Origin: Lentimicrobium sp.
Lineage (GTDB): Bacteria; Bacteroidota; Bacteroidia; Bacteroidales; Lentimicrobiaceae
Direction: 5' to 3'
Assembly: GCA_024709105.1 (NCBI GenBank)
Contig: JANJXJ010000047.1
Coordinates: 62,001-126,000 of the forward strand
Length of the DNA stretch: 64,000 nucleotides
Of the stretch, positions 24,643 through 33,775 are shown piece by piece. Position 1 is the first letter of the stretch; the number at the start of each line of letters is the position of its first letter. Under the pieces are notes generated by a model, which ran no database searches, was not told where the DNA came from, and saw only the letters and a program-made list of their open reading frames with translations. Both the position numbers and the translations under genes were made by a program.

Positions 24643-25584
24643 ATGTTTCCTGATAAAAACACAATTTTTGAAACCGCCAAAAGGATCGCTCCATACTTGC
24701 ACAGAACACCGGTACTCAGCAGTTCTGAAATAAACAACCTGACAGGTGGTGAACTATATTTTAAATGCGAGAATTTTCAGAAAGCAGGGGCTTTTAAATC
24801 AAGAGGGGCAACCAATGCTGTATTTCAACTTACAGATCAGGAACTTAAAGCAGGAGTTGCAACACATTCATCAGGAAACCATGCTGCAGCTTTGGCTTTA
24901 GCGGCAAAACGCCGGGGAATCAAGGCTTACATTGTTATGCCAGAAAATTCCAATAAAGTAAAAGTTAAGGCTGTAGAGCATTATGGTGGAATAATAACTT
25001 TTTGCAAACCAACGCTACAAGCTCGTGAAGACACATTAATTCAGGTGATTGAACAATCAGGAGCCATTGAAATACATCCGTATAACGATTACCGCATCAT
25101 TGCAGGGCAAGCAACAGCTGCTTTTGAGCTGATTGAAGATGCAGGTAATCCTGAAATAATCATTGCGCCGGTAGGGGGTGGAGGATTGTTAAGCGGCACC
25201 GCACTGGCCTGCCATTACTTTGGCAAAGGAATACGAGTAATCGCAGCTGAACCTGAAGGAGCCGATGATGCTTTTAAAAGCTTTTATTCGGGAAGTTTTG
25301 TACCATCAGTTCATCCACAAACCATTGCCGATGGACTCAGAACCTCACTGGGTACCCTCACCTACCCTATTATTAAAGACTATGTTCATGAAATAGTGAC
25401 AGTTTCAGAAACAAAAATCATTGAAGCCATGCGGTTAATCTGGGAAAGAATGAAAATCATTGTGGAACCTTCATCAGCTGTGCCTCTTGCTGCTATACTT
25501 GAAAATAAAATTGATGTCAGGGGAAAAAGATGCGGAATTATAATTTCAGGAGGAAATGTTGATTTTAACGAACTTCCTTTTTAG
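24643..25584 (+). CDS. Threonine/serine dehydratase (PLP-dependent)
   Basis: A 313-residue fold-type II PLP enzyme that deaminates threonine to 2-oxobutanoate, or serine to pyruvate. The PLP lysine lies in 'KAGAFKSRGATNA' near residue 53. 'SSGNHAAALA' binds substrate and the glycine loop 'APVGGGGLLSG' holds the cofactor phosphate. There is no C-terminal ACT domain, so it resembles catabolic TdcB or serine racemase rather than full-length biosynthetic IlvA. The 2-oxoacid product could feed the vor enzyme, though that is speculation. It begins right after the purine-rich tract, 24 bases upstream of the methylase gene. Confidence 0.88.
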   Translation: MFPDKNTIFETAKRIAPYLHRTPVLSSSEINNLTGGELYFKCENFQKAGAFKSRGATNAVFQLTDQELKAGVATHSSGNHAAALALAAKRRGIKAYIVMPENSNKVKVKAVEHYGGIITFCKPTLQAREDTLIQVIEQSGAIEIHPYNDYRIIAGQATAAFELIEDAGNPEIIIAPVGGGGLLSGTALACHYFGKGIRVIAAEPEGADDAFKSFYSGSFVPSVHPQTIADGLRTSLGTLTYPIIKDYVHEIVTVSETKIIEAMRLIWERMKIIVEPSSAVPLAAILENKIDVRGKRCGIIISGGNVDFNELPF

Positions 25585-25608
25585 TCTCATTTACTTTTTT
25601 GTAAGATT

Positions 25609-26325
25609 ATGAAGAAAACTAACCTGGGTAAATTATATCTTTTGCCGGGAACCCTGGGAGATTCAGCTCCTGATTTGGTTCTTCCTGAGCACAACCTGCA
25701 AATTATACGAAGATTAAACTGCTTTGTTGTTGAGGAGTTAAAGACTGCCAGAAGATTTTTAAGAAAATGTGGATTTACAACTGATTTTGAAGAAGTTACA
25801 TTTAACATTCTGAATGAACATACTTCGCCTGAAGAGGTTCCGGAATTCTTATCCGGTGCTTTTGAAGGCACAGACATCGGATTATTATCAGAGGCAGGTT
25901 GTCCGGCAGTAGCTGATCCCGGCTCAGGACTGGTACGTGCAGCGCATGAAAAGGGAATTCGGGTTATTCCGCTCTCCGGGCCGTCTTCGATTATTCTTGC
26001 ACTTATGGCTTCTGGTTTTAATGGCCAGCAATTTGCATTTCACGGATATCTGCCTGTAAAAGAACCAGAAAGAATCAAAAAAATCAGGGATATTGAGCGT
26101 GAAGTATATAAATGCGGTCAAACACAAATCTTTATTGAAGCACCTTATCGCAACAGACAAATGATTGACTCAATCATAAAGACATGTTCTGCTGGCACCA
26201 TGCTAAGCATTGCTGTAAATCTAACTCAAGAGGATGAAGAAATTATAACTGATTCTGTTGTAAACTGGAAAAAGCGGAATTACGATCCCGGTAAACGACC
26301 AGCAGTTTTCATTATATCCAAATAA
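25609..26325 (+). CDS. RsmI-like SAM-dependent methyltransferase (tetrapyrrole methylase fold)
   Basis: A 238-residue protein of the tetrapyrrole/diphthine methylase superfamily. It shows 'YLLPGTLGD' at the N-terminus, 'GLLSEAGCPAVADPGSGLVR' and 'VIPLSGPSSIILALMASGFN', which are RsmI signatures. RsmI 2'-O-methylates C1402 of 16S rRNA. This shorter form (238 against about 280 residues, lacking the C-terminal HTH-like part) is common in Bacteroidota, and its exact target is inferred. Last gene before a bidirectional terminator. Confidence 0.82.
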   Translation: MKKTNLGKLYLLPGTLGDSAPDLVLPEHNLQIIRRLNCFVVEELKTARRFLRKCGFTTDFEEVTFNILNEHTSPEEVPEFLSGAFEGTDIGLLSEAGCPAVADPGSGLVRAAHEKGIRVIPLSGPSSIILALMASGFNGQQFAFHGYLPVKEPERIKKIRDIEREVYKCGQTQIFIEAPYRNRQMIDSIIKTCSAGTMLSIAVNLTQEDEEIITDSVVNWKKRNYDPGKRPAVFIISK

Positions 26326-26349
26326 AAAGGCTCCGAAAGGAGCCTTTTT
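26324..26349. terminator. Bidirectional terminator between the RsmI-like and SlyD-like genes
   Basis: A perfect 11-bp stem AAAAAGGCTCC (26324-26334) / GGAGCCTTTTT (26339-26349) with a GAAA tetraloop. A-run and T-run flank it, so it can serve both converging genes. Confidence 0.88.
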
Positions 26350-26373
26350 ATTTCTGATATTGTGATAATAATA

Positions 26374-26880
26374 TCAATGATGGTGTCCGTGAGGCCCGTG
26401 AACATGTCCGTGGCTGATTTCTTCGGCAGATGCTTCACGAAGTTCAATAATTTTTCCAGTAAAATGTAAACCTTTACCAGCCATAGGGTGGTTAAAATCC
26501 ATTTTTACAAATTCTTCTGTAACAGAAACAACCCGTCCTTCCAGTGGGTTTCCCTGATTGTCCTGCATAGGAATGATATTACCAATTCTCAGCATTTCAG
26601 GTTCAATTTTACCTTCCACCATAAACACCTCGAGAGGAAGATCAATAACAGCTTCATTGATATAGCTACCATATGCATCATCGGCTGATAATGCAAATTC
26701 AAAATTATCATTTACATTCAGATTCAGGAGATTTTCTTCAAACTTGGGCAACATATTGCCTGCGCCATAAAGAAATACGAGGGGTGAATTCTCATCGGTA
26801 ACTTCGATAATCTCTCCCTGTGCGTTGTCAAGTTTCAGCTCATAGGTTAGCGAAACTACCTTGTTTTTTGAAATGGTCAT
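26374..26880 (-). CDS. SlyD-like FKBP peptidyl-prolyl isomerase
   Basis: A 168-residue cytoplasmic FKBP with the inserted-flap (IF) chaperone domain typical of SlyD ('LVFLYGAGNMLPKFEENLL', 'DDAYGSYINEAVIDLPLEVF', 'DFNHPMAGKGLHFTGKIIEL'). The C-terminus 'HGHVHGPHGHHH' is histidine-rich and should bind Ni or other metals, as in SlyD, which delivers nickel to hydrogenases and assists folding. Monocistronic. The candidate -7 box TACCTTTG on the minus strand lies at 26943-26950, 63 bases upstream of the ATG. Confidence 0.9.
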   Translation of the reverse strand: MTISKNKVVSLTYELKLDNAQGEIIEVTDENSPLVFLYGAGNMLPKFEENLLNLNVNDNFEFALSADDAYGSYINEAVIDLPLEVFMVEGKIEPEMLRIGNIIPMQDNQGNPLEGRVVSVTEEFVKMDFNHPMAGKGLHFTGKIIELREASAEEISHGHVHGPHGHHH

Positions 26881-26942
26881 AATATTGGGTTTAAATTTGT
26901 TACGGATTGCAACAGAGAGGCTGGCTACAATGTTGATGTTGG

Positions 26943-26950
26943 CAAAGGTA
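26943..26950 (-). promoter_or_regulatory. -7 promoter box of the SlyD-like gene
   Basis: TACCTTTG on the minus strand matches TAnnTTTG. A TTTG-type box lies 12 bases upstream, closer than the usual 19, so the assignment is tentative. Confidence 0.35.
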
Positions 26951-27148
26951 AAGATTTTAAGCCAAATGGCATCATTATCCGGTCAATTTTTGTAAATTCC
27001 GAAACTTTTGGAGATGCAGATCCCTGGACATAAACTAATGAGAATCAGACTATTTTATGATTTTTAGAAGTGGGTGAGGATTTTGTAATCCTCCACAAAC
27101 AACAAGATTACTTAAGAGAAGTAGTTTAAATTCAAAAAAGAGGAAAAA

Positions 27149-28060
27149 TTGGAAGAAATACTCAATATCAACGGACTCAGTAAAAAATACGGGAGAATTC
27201 AGGCCCTTAACAATTTTTCGCTCACAGTTAAACGAGGCGAAGTATGGGGAATTCTGGGTCCCAATGGCAGCGGTAAAACAACTACACTTGGCATTATTCT
27301 GGGTGCCATTAATTGCGACCAAGGCAATTTTACCTGGTTTGGCCAGCCAATTTCTCCTGTAAACCTGAAAAGAACTGGTGCGTTGCTGGAGCATCCAAAT
27401 TTTTACCCTTACCTGTCAGCTGAAAAAAACCTTGAACTCATAGCCATTCTGCGTAATGTTGACAGCCTTGAGATTGAACGGGTACTGAGGTTTGTAAATT
27501 TATATGAACGCCGGAAGCACAGGTTCCAGACCTTTTCGCTTGGTATGAAACAACGGCTGGCCATCGCTTCAGCTATGCTGGGCAGTCCGGAGGTGCTGAT
27601 ACTCGATGAGCCCACCAATGGCCTGGACCCAACCGGAATAGCTGAAATCAGAGCGTTGATTTCTAAACTTGCAGCTGAAGGAACAACCATAATTCTGGCA
27701 TCACATTTACTTGATGAAGTACAAAAGGTATGTTCTCATGCAGCGGTTTTGTCAAAAGGCAATAATCTTTTTTCCGGAAATGTTTCCGAAGTGCTTAACC
27801 AACAGGATATTATTGAGGTAGCATCAGAAAATTTGACAAAACTCACTGAAGCCATAAGTCTTTATCCCGGTTTCAGTTCATGCAGGACACTACCCTCACA
27901 TATAGAAGTAGTTTTTACTGAAAAGACAGATCCAGCGTTGATTAACACGTTCCTTTTTGAACAGGGAATTGTTTGTTCCCACCTTGCTTTAAGGAAAAAG
28001 TCGCTGGAAAAATACTATCTGGAGTTACTTAATTCAAAAATTGCTCAAAAGGTTAAATAG
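27149..28060 (+). CDS. ABC transporter ATP-binding protein
   Basis: A 303-residue ABC ATPase. It shows Walker A 'GPNGSGKTTTLG' near residue 40, signature 'FSLGMKQRLAIASAML' near 130, Walker B 'VLILDEPTNGLDPTG' near 150 and the H-loop 'ILASHLLDE'. It resembles the NatA/BcrA type used for drug, bacteriocin or sodium export, paired with a six-helix permease. The start is a TTG at 27149 preceded by a good AGGA ribosome-binding site 6-7 bases away, as no ATG precedes the Walker region. The permease gene follows after 5 bases. Substrate unknown. Confidence 0.9.
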   Translation: MEEILNINGLSKKYGRIQALNNFSLTVKRGEVWGILGPNGSGKTTTLGIILGAINCDQGNFTWFGQPISPVNLKRTGALLEHPNFYPYLSAEKNLELIAILRNVDSLEIERVLRFVNLYERRKHRFQTFSLGMKQRLAIASAMLGSPEVLILDEPTNGLDPTGIAEIRALISKLAAEGTTIILASHLLDEVQKVCSHAAVLSKGNNLFSGNVSEVLNQQDIIEVASENLTKLTEAISLYPGFSSCRTLPSHIEVVFTEKTDPALINTFLFEQGIVCSHLALRKKSLEKYYLELLNSKIAQKVK

Positions 28061-28065
28061 TCAGG

Positions 28066-28881
28066 ATGGAAACAACATTTAAACAGATTCTAAAATTAGA
28101 ATCAATAAAACTCATCAATTACAAGACATTTGTAATATTAGTTCTGGTTTTTGCCGCAATACTGCTTCTTGCCTTTCTGAGCCTGCAAAGTTTTGTCAGC
28201 AATATTACTGTAAACCAAAACAATAGCAATGTTCCTCCCCTTGAATTGTTCAAGGTATATCGTTTCCCTGATATTTGGCAAAATTTCACTTATTTTGCCG
28301 GACACCTCAAAATTTTTCCGGCGTTTATCATAATCATTATTATTACCAATGAGTTCACATTTAACACTCAGCGTCAGTTAATTATATCAGGGCTAAGCAG
28401 AAATAAGTATGTTCTGGGGAAGATTTCAGTAGTTTTTATGCTCTCAGCATTGATTACAATTTTTGTTGCTCTTTCTGCGCTAATACTCGGACTGTTTCAT
28501 AATACAGGAGACTATTCTCAAATATTCAGCCGGAAACTGCTTTTTATACCAGTTTTTCTGCTGGAGTTGTTCACCTATTTGAATCTGGCAGCTTTGTTTG
28601 CCAGTATTTTCAGAAAAACAGGCCTGGCGCTGATGGCGTTTTTGTTATATATGATAATGATTGAGCGCATTATAGCCTTTTATCTTCCTGAAAAAATTGA
28701 AACTTTTCTTCCATTAAAGGCGATTGCCAATCTGATTCCGTTGCCAAACAGTCCGCTTTTTCAGCTTTTTGGTGTAAGTTTCGCTGAGCATACTGCAGTG
28801 CAGGATGTTATTACCTGCCTGGTATATAATGCCATCTTTATTACCGCAATACTGTTTATCAGCCACAAACGGAATCTTTAA
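28066..28881 (+). CDS. ABC transporter permease
   Basis: A 271-residue membrane protein with six predicted helices (about 22-45, 85-105, 125-150, 160-185, 190-210, 245-268). It resembles ABC-2-type permeases of the NatB/BcrB group ('ITNEFTFNTQRQLIISGLSR' is the typical cytoplasmic motif). It should form the channel for the ATPase encoded 5 bases upstream. An AGGA precedes its ATG. The cargo cannot be predicted from sequence. Confidence 0.85.
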   Translation: METTFKQILKLESIKLINYKTFVILVLVFAAILLLAFLSLQSFVSNITVNQNNSNVPPLELFKVYRFPDIWQNFTYFAGHLKIFPAFIIIIIITNEFTFNTQRQLIISGLSRNKYVLGKISVVFMLSALITIFVALSALILGLFHNTGDYSQIFSRKLLFIPVFLLELFTYLNLAALFASIFRKTGLALMAFLLYMIMIERIIAFYLPEKIETFLPLKAIANLIPLPNSPLFQLFGVSFAEHTAVQDVITCLVYNAIFITAILFISHKRNL

Positions 28882-28977
28882 TTAATCTCATTTGCTTAAA
28901 TTATGATGAGAAATTGAAGTGAATAACACTTCCATTATTTTTAACTGTAGTTGTAACTTTAATCCCTTAAAAACGTT

Positions 28978-29010
28978 AAATCTCTGTTCAAGTTTTCATT
29001 TCAGAGATTT
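28978..29010 (+). promoter_or_regulatory. Leader hairpin before the TPR gene
   Basis: AAATCTCTG (28978-28986) pairs with CAGAGATTT (29002-29010), 9 bp with a 15-base loop, 23 bases before the ATG at 29034. A TAACTTTA box (28953-28960) upstream is one mismatch from the -7 element, so the hairpin would lie in the 5' leader. Role unknown. Confidence 0.3.
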
Positions 29011-29033
29011 ATAAAAACCAAAGAAGGAGAAGT

Positions 29034-29465
29034 ATGAGGGTGGTTAAGAAATACTTTGTATTATTTTTCTGTATTATGCTTGCAGTGAATGCTTCTGCCC
29101 AGGCAAAATCGACAGATTATCTGAAAGCAGCTCTTGAAGCAACCAACCAAAAGCAATACAGCAGAGCCGTGGCACTCTGTGATGCAGCTATTTTATTAAA
29201 TAATACCAACAGTGTTGCTTATTTTCACCGGGGTTACAATAAAATCCTGATGAAAGATTACCAGGGTGCAATTACCGATTTCACTGTTTGTCTGGATCTT
29301 AGCCCTGATAACATCAGAGCATATCTTTATCGGGCCTATTCCAACCAAAAAGCAGGGAACAGCTGGTCTGCCACACAAGATTACAATAGTGCAAGAAGAA
29401 TTGATGCTCTCGAAACTTTTGCCTTTATGGCTGGCAACATTTTCAGGTCATCGCTGGGTAATTAA
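29034..29465 (+). CDS. Small exported tetratricopeptide-repeat protein
   Basis: A 143-residue protein with a signal peptide (about 1-22, 'YFVLFFCIMLAVNASAQA') and roughly three TPR helices pairs (about 28-130; 'AYFHRGYNKILMKDYQGAIT', 'AYLYRAYSNQKAGNSWSAT'). TPRs mediate protein contacts, here in the periplasm or envelope. GGAG lies 5 bases before the ATG. It does not carry a sorting domain. The stop codon overlaps the stop of the opposing M48 protease by 3 bases. Partner unknown. Confidence 0.75.
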   Translation: MRVVKKYFVLFFCIMLAVNASAQAKSTDYLKAALEATNQKQYSRAVALCDAAILLNNTNSVAYFHRGYNKILMKDYQGAITDFTVCLDLSPDNIRAYLYRAYSNQKAGNSWSATQDYNSARRIDALETFAFMAGNIFRSSLGN

Positions 29466-30688
29466 TACTTTACACTTAAAATTCTGTCCATACGCTGCTT
29501 TAAGGTAGGATGCGCATGGTGAAAAAGGACATAGAGCTGATGCGGAGTCAGATTTGAAAGATTTGCGGCTGATAACTTTTTAAGTCCTGATATAAGGTTT
29601 ATTCCGGGAACCAATCTTGCCGAAAATTCATCTGCCTCATATTCAAATTTTTGCGACAACATGTTCATCAGTACTGATAATATAGCTGAAACCGGATTAT
29701 ATAAAATAGCATAAACAATCAGTGCGATGTGAAGGTTACCTTCTGCAGACCCAAAAACATTATATATCAATGAATTATCCAAAACCAGCGAAAAAATAAA
29801 AAGTAATAAGGCGGTTTGAATGCTCCCTGCCACAATACCAAATTGTATGTGCTTTAACTTGTAATGACCGATTTCATGCGCCAGAACAGACGCAATTTCA
29901 TCCGTGTTAAGTTGATTTAAAAGAGTATCGTACAGTACTATCCGGCGTTTTCTTCCAAAACCAGAAAAATAGGCATTAGCGCGGGTAGAACGTTTTGAGC
30001 CATCAATAATAAATATATCATTAAGCGGGAAATCAGCAGTCTTTGACAATGAAGTAAGTTTATCATGCAGGGATCCCGGCCCAAGAGGTGTCTGCTTGTT
30101 GAATATGGGAACTATCAGTGAGGAATAAAAATATGCAAAAAACAGCGAAAATGAAGTAATTCCCAGCCAGGCTAACCACCAGAAATTCTTTTCAAGCGAT
30201 AAAATCAGCCAGAAAAGAAAAATCAGCAATCCACCTCCTAGAAAAGCAGCGAGAAAATATGATTTTAATTTATCACTAAGGTATGTTTTCCAGGTTGTTG
30301 TGTTAAATCCATATTTTTGTTCCAGGACAAATGTTTCGTAAATATCAAAGGGCATGGTAACAATTTCAGATGAGGCAGCAAGGATTCCAAAAAAAAGCAA
30401 ACCTCTTATTATCTGACTATCAGTAATTTCGTTAACCCATGCATCCAGCAACCCGAAGCCTATCCATAGCAGAAAGAGGGTTAAAATCAATGAAAACACT
30501 GTTGTAACGAGGTTGAATCTGTAGGCAGATGATTTATAACTGATAAATTCTGAATACTTATCAGCTTGATATACATCTGCAAGATCATCAGGCAAAGGAC
30601 CCTTAGAAGACCTGTAGTTAATATACTCCAGAACCTGGTTAAATACAAAACCAAGTATCGTTAAAATGATGAGCAGATTAAGTATCAT
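29462..30688 (-). CDS. M48-family membrane metallopeptidase (Ste24/CAAX protease-like)
   Basis: A 408-residue integral membrane protease. The zinc site is 'LAHEIGHYKLKH' (HExxH) near residue 275 and the third ligand is in 'YEADEFSARL' near 355. Several membrane helices flank it, and the N-terminal half matches the Ste24 (CAAX prenyl protease 1) M48_N domain ('MPFDIYETFVLEQKYGFN'). Bacterial members take part in membrane protein quality control. It may form an operon with the VWA protein gene 27 bases upstream. The end overlaps the TPR gene end. Confidence 0.9.
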   Translation of the reverse strand: MILNLLIILTILGFVFNQVLEYINYRSSKGPLPDDLADVYQADKYSEFISYKSSAYRFNLVTTVFSLILTLFLLWIGFGLLDAWVNEITDSQIIRGLLFFGILAASSEIVTMPFDIYETFVLEQKYGFNTTTWKTYLSDKLKSYFLAAFLGGGLLIFLFWLILSLEKNFWWLAWLGITSFSLFFAYFYSSLIVPIFNKQTPLGPGSLHDKLTSLSKTADFPLNDIFIIDGSKRSTRANAYFSGFGRKRRIVLYDTLLNQLNTDEIASVLAHEIGHYKLKHIQFGIVAGSIQTALLLFIFSLVLDNSLIYNVFGSAEGNLHIALIVYAILYNPVSAILSVLMNMLSQKFEYEADEFSARLVPGINLISGLKKLSAANLSNLTPHQLYVLFHHAHPTLKQRMDRILSVKY

Positions 30689-30715
30689 AAGAAAAAAGTT
30701 ATACTTCTCACTTAA

Positions 30716-32806
30716 TCAATAACTTCCAAGATATTTTCTGATAAACCATTCTAACCCAAGCAAAATAAAAAGGATAAGCAACAGTCCAAACAGGTCAGTG
30801 AGTTCAGTGTATCTTTTGCGTTCATAAACCACAGGTTTTATATCATCAGCAGCTTTAATAACTGCCACCAAATCATTAATCTGACTGGCAAAGAATGATT
30901 TACCATTGCTGCTTTCAGCAATCACATTCAATGTATTATGATCAGCAACAGTATTAACATCTTCGAGGCTGAGGGCATTTACAACAAAACTTCCTGTTTT
31001 AGTGAGTTTCCCTGTCCCCGGATCTGTAGTTGCAGAAAAACTGTAAAGTCCGGGTAAAAGTGCACCAATTTTGAGCAGATATGAATCATCCAAAGGTAAA
31101 AAGCTGAATTTAAACTCTTTACCTGATTCATTAGTCAGTGTCAATTCTATTTCAGGGGTTGTAATTGGCTCATCTGCTTCATTAAAAAGTCTGGCTGAAA
31201 ATTCCACCGGTTCATTTTCAGTGTAATAATTATTCCAATAAATTCTAAATTTCCCTTTTTCTGCATCCTGTGCAAGATACTGAACCGATTTGGAAACCAA
31301 TTCGTCAAACGCATCGTGATTTCCATTTACCAGATAATCTGTCATTCTCCATTTCCAGAGGCCTTCGCCTGCAACAAATGCGTAACGGTTAGAAGCAGTT
31401 TGACTGTAAGCAACAAGGGGCATATTTGTAGTTAGTTGACCGATGCCCTGAAAGGCCATAGTATAAGTAGAATTTGAAACCTGATAATTGGCAAAAGGCA
31501 CCGACAGCGGCGGCAATTCCTGAAATAACTTTTGCAATTGTGAGGAAGCGAGAAATAGTGGAAATGAATTATTCAAAACCGGTAAAGCTTCATTTATGGC
31601 TGCGGTTTGTCCTGTGATACTGATGCCTGTAGACAAACGGTTAAATGCTGCAATATCAGACTGAGGCCCAAGCACAAACATGGCAGGCACATTGAGCCTG
31701 ATTACTTCTTCAGGAAGATTTTTTTTGGAAGTCAGGTTTGATGAAGGCAGCTGATGAAAGATCACAGCACTGTAATCTTCTGATTTTCCGGCAAAATCGT
31801 TGATCATAAAAAGAGATGCTTCAAAGTTATTGCTTTTGTTCAAAGCTCTCATAAAAGCAGCCAGATCGGGATGCGGAGCAGCAGCAATAATTGCAATCTT
31901 TTGTCGCATTTCACGGACTTCGATATAGATGTCCCTTACATTATTCTCTGTATTTATTTCGCCGCCAACAACATCGGCAGCAATTCTGAATTTTTTAAGT
32001 CCGGTTTCATCAGCTTCAATAAAAAGAGGAAAAGTAATGACCTGGTTTGCAGAACTTACAACGAATTCCTTTTCAATCAATAACTTACCCTCATGACTAA
32101 TGCTGAGTTTTGACTTTTCCCCGGGCAGTTCCCTGGCGTGTACCATAATTTCGATCGGGAAACGGTTGCCCTTGTATGCAAACCGATTATGATTTATCCG
32201 GCTGATGATAAGGTCGCGGCTCACAGCAGTATCGCCCATTTTAACAGTGAAGACCGGGGCTTCAGCATTTCTTGCTGTATAAACAGGGTTCTCGCCACTA
32301 TTAAAAATTCCATCTGAAATAAGAACTACAGCACCCAGATTTCGGTTAAAATACCTGGAATCAGCCTGTTTCAGAAATGCAGCAATGTCAGTTTTACTCT
32401 CGCTAAAAGAAAGCTTCAGAGAATCATCAACTTGAGTTCCAAACGAAACAACATCCAGCATATAATCATCACCCAATTGATTCTTAAGTATACTGATCAT
32501 ATTTTTAACTTCCGCTGCAAGTGTTGCCGAATCTGTTTTGTGCAACATAGAAGCGGAATTATCAATACCTGCAATTATGGTGGGTTTGATTACATCACGG
32601 CCGGTTATTCTTACCATTGGTGATAAGAGCAGAAAAGCAGCAATCGAAAATGCGGCAAACCGAAGCAATGCAAGAATAATAACGGCATTTCGGGAGAAAG
32701 CCGAATCATGGTTTCTGAAATACAAAATAGCAGAAACAGCAGCACCTGCCAACAGGCAAAGTACAGTAAACCAGACCGGTGCTGCAGTTATTATCTGAAG
32801 ATTCAA
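30716..32806 (-). CDS. VWA-domain membrane protein (BatA/glutamine-amidotransferase-like)
   Basis: A 696-residue protein. Two N-terminal membrane helices (about 8-28 and 38-62) precede a von Willebrand A-like domain with the MIDAS motif 'IAGIDNSASM' (D-x-S-x-S) near residue 81. A large extracytoplasmic region follows, with a class I glutamine amidotransferase-like fold ('IAIIAAAPHPDLAAF', 'AMFVLGPQSD') and beta-sandwich segments. A C-terminal membrane helix (about 670-688) ends it. Related proteins of the Bat/aerotolerance type occur in many Bacteroidota, and the role is unknown. The start codon is TTG, with no nearby ATG. It lies upstream of the M48 gene in the same direction. Confidence 0.75.
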   Translation of the reverse strand: MNLQIITAAPVWFTVLCLLAGAAVSAILYFRNHDSAFSRNAVIILALLRFAAFSIAAFLLLSPMVRITGRDVIKPTIIAGIDNSASMLHKTDSATLAAEVKNMISILKNQLGDDYMLDVVSFGTQVDDSLKLSFSESKTDIAAFLKQADSRYFNRNLGAVVLISDGIFNSGENPVYTARNAEAPVFTVKMGDTAVSRDLIISRINHNRFAYKGNRFPIEIMVHARELPGEKSKLSISHEGKLLIEKEFVVSSANQVITFPLFIEADETGLKKFRIAADVVGGEINTENNVRDIYIEVREMRQKIAIIAAAPHPDLAAFMRALNKSNNFEASLFMINDFAGKSEDYSAVIFHQLPSSNLTSKKNLPEEVIRLNVPAMFVLGPQSDIAAFNRLSTGISITGQTAAINEALPVLNNSFPLFLASSQLQKLFQELPPLSVPFANYQVSNSTYTMAFQGIGQLTTNMPLVAYSQTASNRYAFVAGEGLWKWRMTDYLVNGNHDAFDELVSKSVQYLAQDAEKGKFRIYWNNYYTENEPVEFSARLFNEADEPITTPEIELTLTNESGKEFKFSFLPLDDSYLLKIGALLPGLYSFSATTDPGTGKLTKTGSFVVNALSLEDVNTVADHNTLNVIAESSNGKSFFASQINDLVAVIKAADDIKPVVYERKRYTELTDLFGLLLILFILLGLEWFIRKYLGSY

Positions 32807-32854
32807 GATAGTGAGATTAGTTTATAAAGTCAGATTGCAGGCATCAAAGGCAAA

Positions 32855-33541
32855 CTATTTCACCAATGCGCTCATTACAGTGTAACCAGTAAGTTTTCCG
32901 TTTTTATCATAAGATTCCGATCTGACTACACCAATGTTTTTGGCTACCCATTCAACTCCTTTTACAGTCATCTTTAGACCTGCTTTTATTTCGGAGTCGT
33001 AGCTTATTTTAAAGCAATCAAAAGTTCCTGCCGGGGTTGTAATACTCTCGTAAGCTTCGACCTTACGATTAAAAATCCTGACTTCCAGATTCATAATTTT
33101 CATTCCAGATGATGAAACCCCAACAACAACATTGCCATCATTAAGTGTTGATCCCACCTGCATGATACCCGGAAACTCGAGGTCTTCGGCATCAACAGAT
33201 ACCTCCATATTTTCAAAACCGCTCATGGTTTTAGGGTCAAGCATTTTTTTCATGTCCATATAAAAGACATTGTTTTCACAGCGCATCACCAATTCCTGAT
33301 CAAAAATCGGTTTATTTTTATCATCAAATTGTTCGCTTCTCACTTTTAATGCTACTCCATTGGGCAAAGATTCAACATCCAGGATAGTCTGCCGGCTGCT
33401 TCCCTGTAATTTATCTTTTTGATTGAATGTTTGCATTTCCATAACGGCGCCTTTATTCAGCGGATAAAAGCCTTCGCAGTTCTGTGCAATAACCGGACCC
33501 ATTATAATAGCCGCGGCAATGAGAATAAAAAACTTTTTCAT
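32855..33541 (-). CDS. TapB-like exported protein (DUF3108-related)
   Basis: A 228-residue exported protein beginning 'MKKFFILIAAAIIMGPVIAQ' with cleavage after Ala-Gln. An upstream in-frame start at 33595 would hide the signal peptide and is rejected. The rest is beta-rich ('GVALKVRSEQFDDKNKP', 'TTPAGTFDCFKISYDSEIKA', 'WVAKNIGVVRSESYDKNG'), which is the pattern of the DUF3108/TapB group in Bacteroidota. These are predicted periplasmic or outer-membrane lipocalin-like proteins of unknown function. Monocistronic, with 48 bases to the VWA gene downstream. Confidence 0.65.
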   Translation of the reverse strand: MKKFFILIAAAIIMGPVIAQNCEGFYPLNKGAVMEMQTFNQKDKLQGSSRQTILDVESLPNGVALKVRSEQFDDKNKPIFDQELVMRCENNVFYMDMKKMLDPKTMSGFENMEVSVDAEDLEFPGIMQVGSTLNDGNVVVGVSSSGMKIMNLEVRIFNRKVEAYESITTPAGTFDCFKISYDSEIKAGLKMTVKGVEWVAKNIGVVRSESYDKNGKLTGYTVMSALVK

Positions 33542-33729
33542 GTTTGATTTTTTTAGGGGGATATGTGGTACAAATTTACATATTTTTTTGCGCACTGTGG
33601 TTGATATAATTCATGAAGATTGTTTATCATTCAGAAAGAATCCGGAATTTAACTGATACAATAATAATCTTCAGAAAGCTCTGCAATGCAGGCTGACAAC
33701 TGAAGGCCAGCAAACACTTTTTTAATACA

Positions 33730-33756
33730 AAAAAGGCTGCATAAAGCAGCCTTTTT
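33730..33756 (-). terminator. Terminator downstream of fabG
   Basis: An 11-bp stem AAAAAGGCTGC (33730-33740) / GCAGCCTTTTT (33746-33756) with a 5-base loop, 20 bases past the fabG stop. On the minus strand it ends in a T-run. Confidence 0.85.
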
Positions 33757-33775
33757 CATAAATTTTACAGTGCAA

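Noticed and set aside
24198-24737. Minus-strand frame of 179 codons over the phosphatase gene
   Set aside because: Its Phe/Ser/Leu-rich middle is only the complement of the homopurine tract, and it overlaps two real genes.
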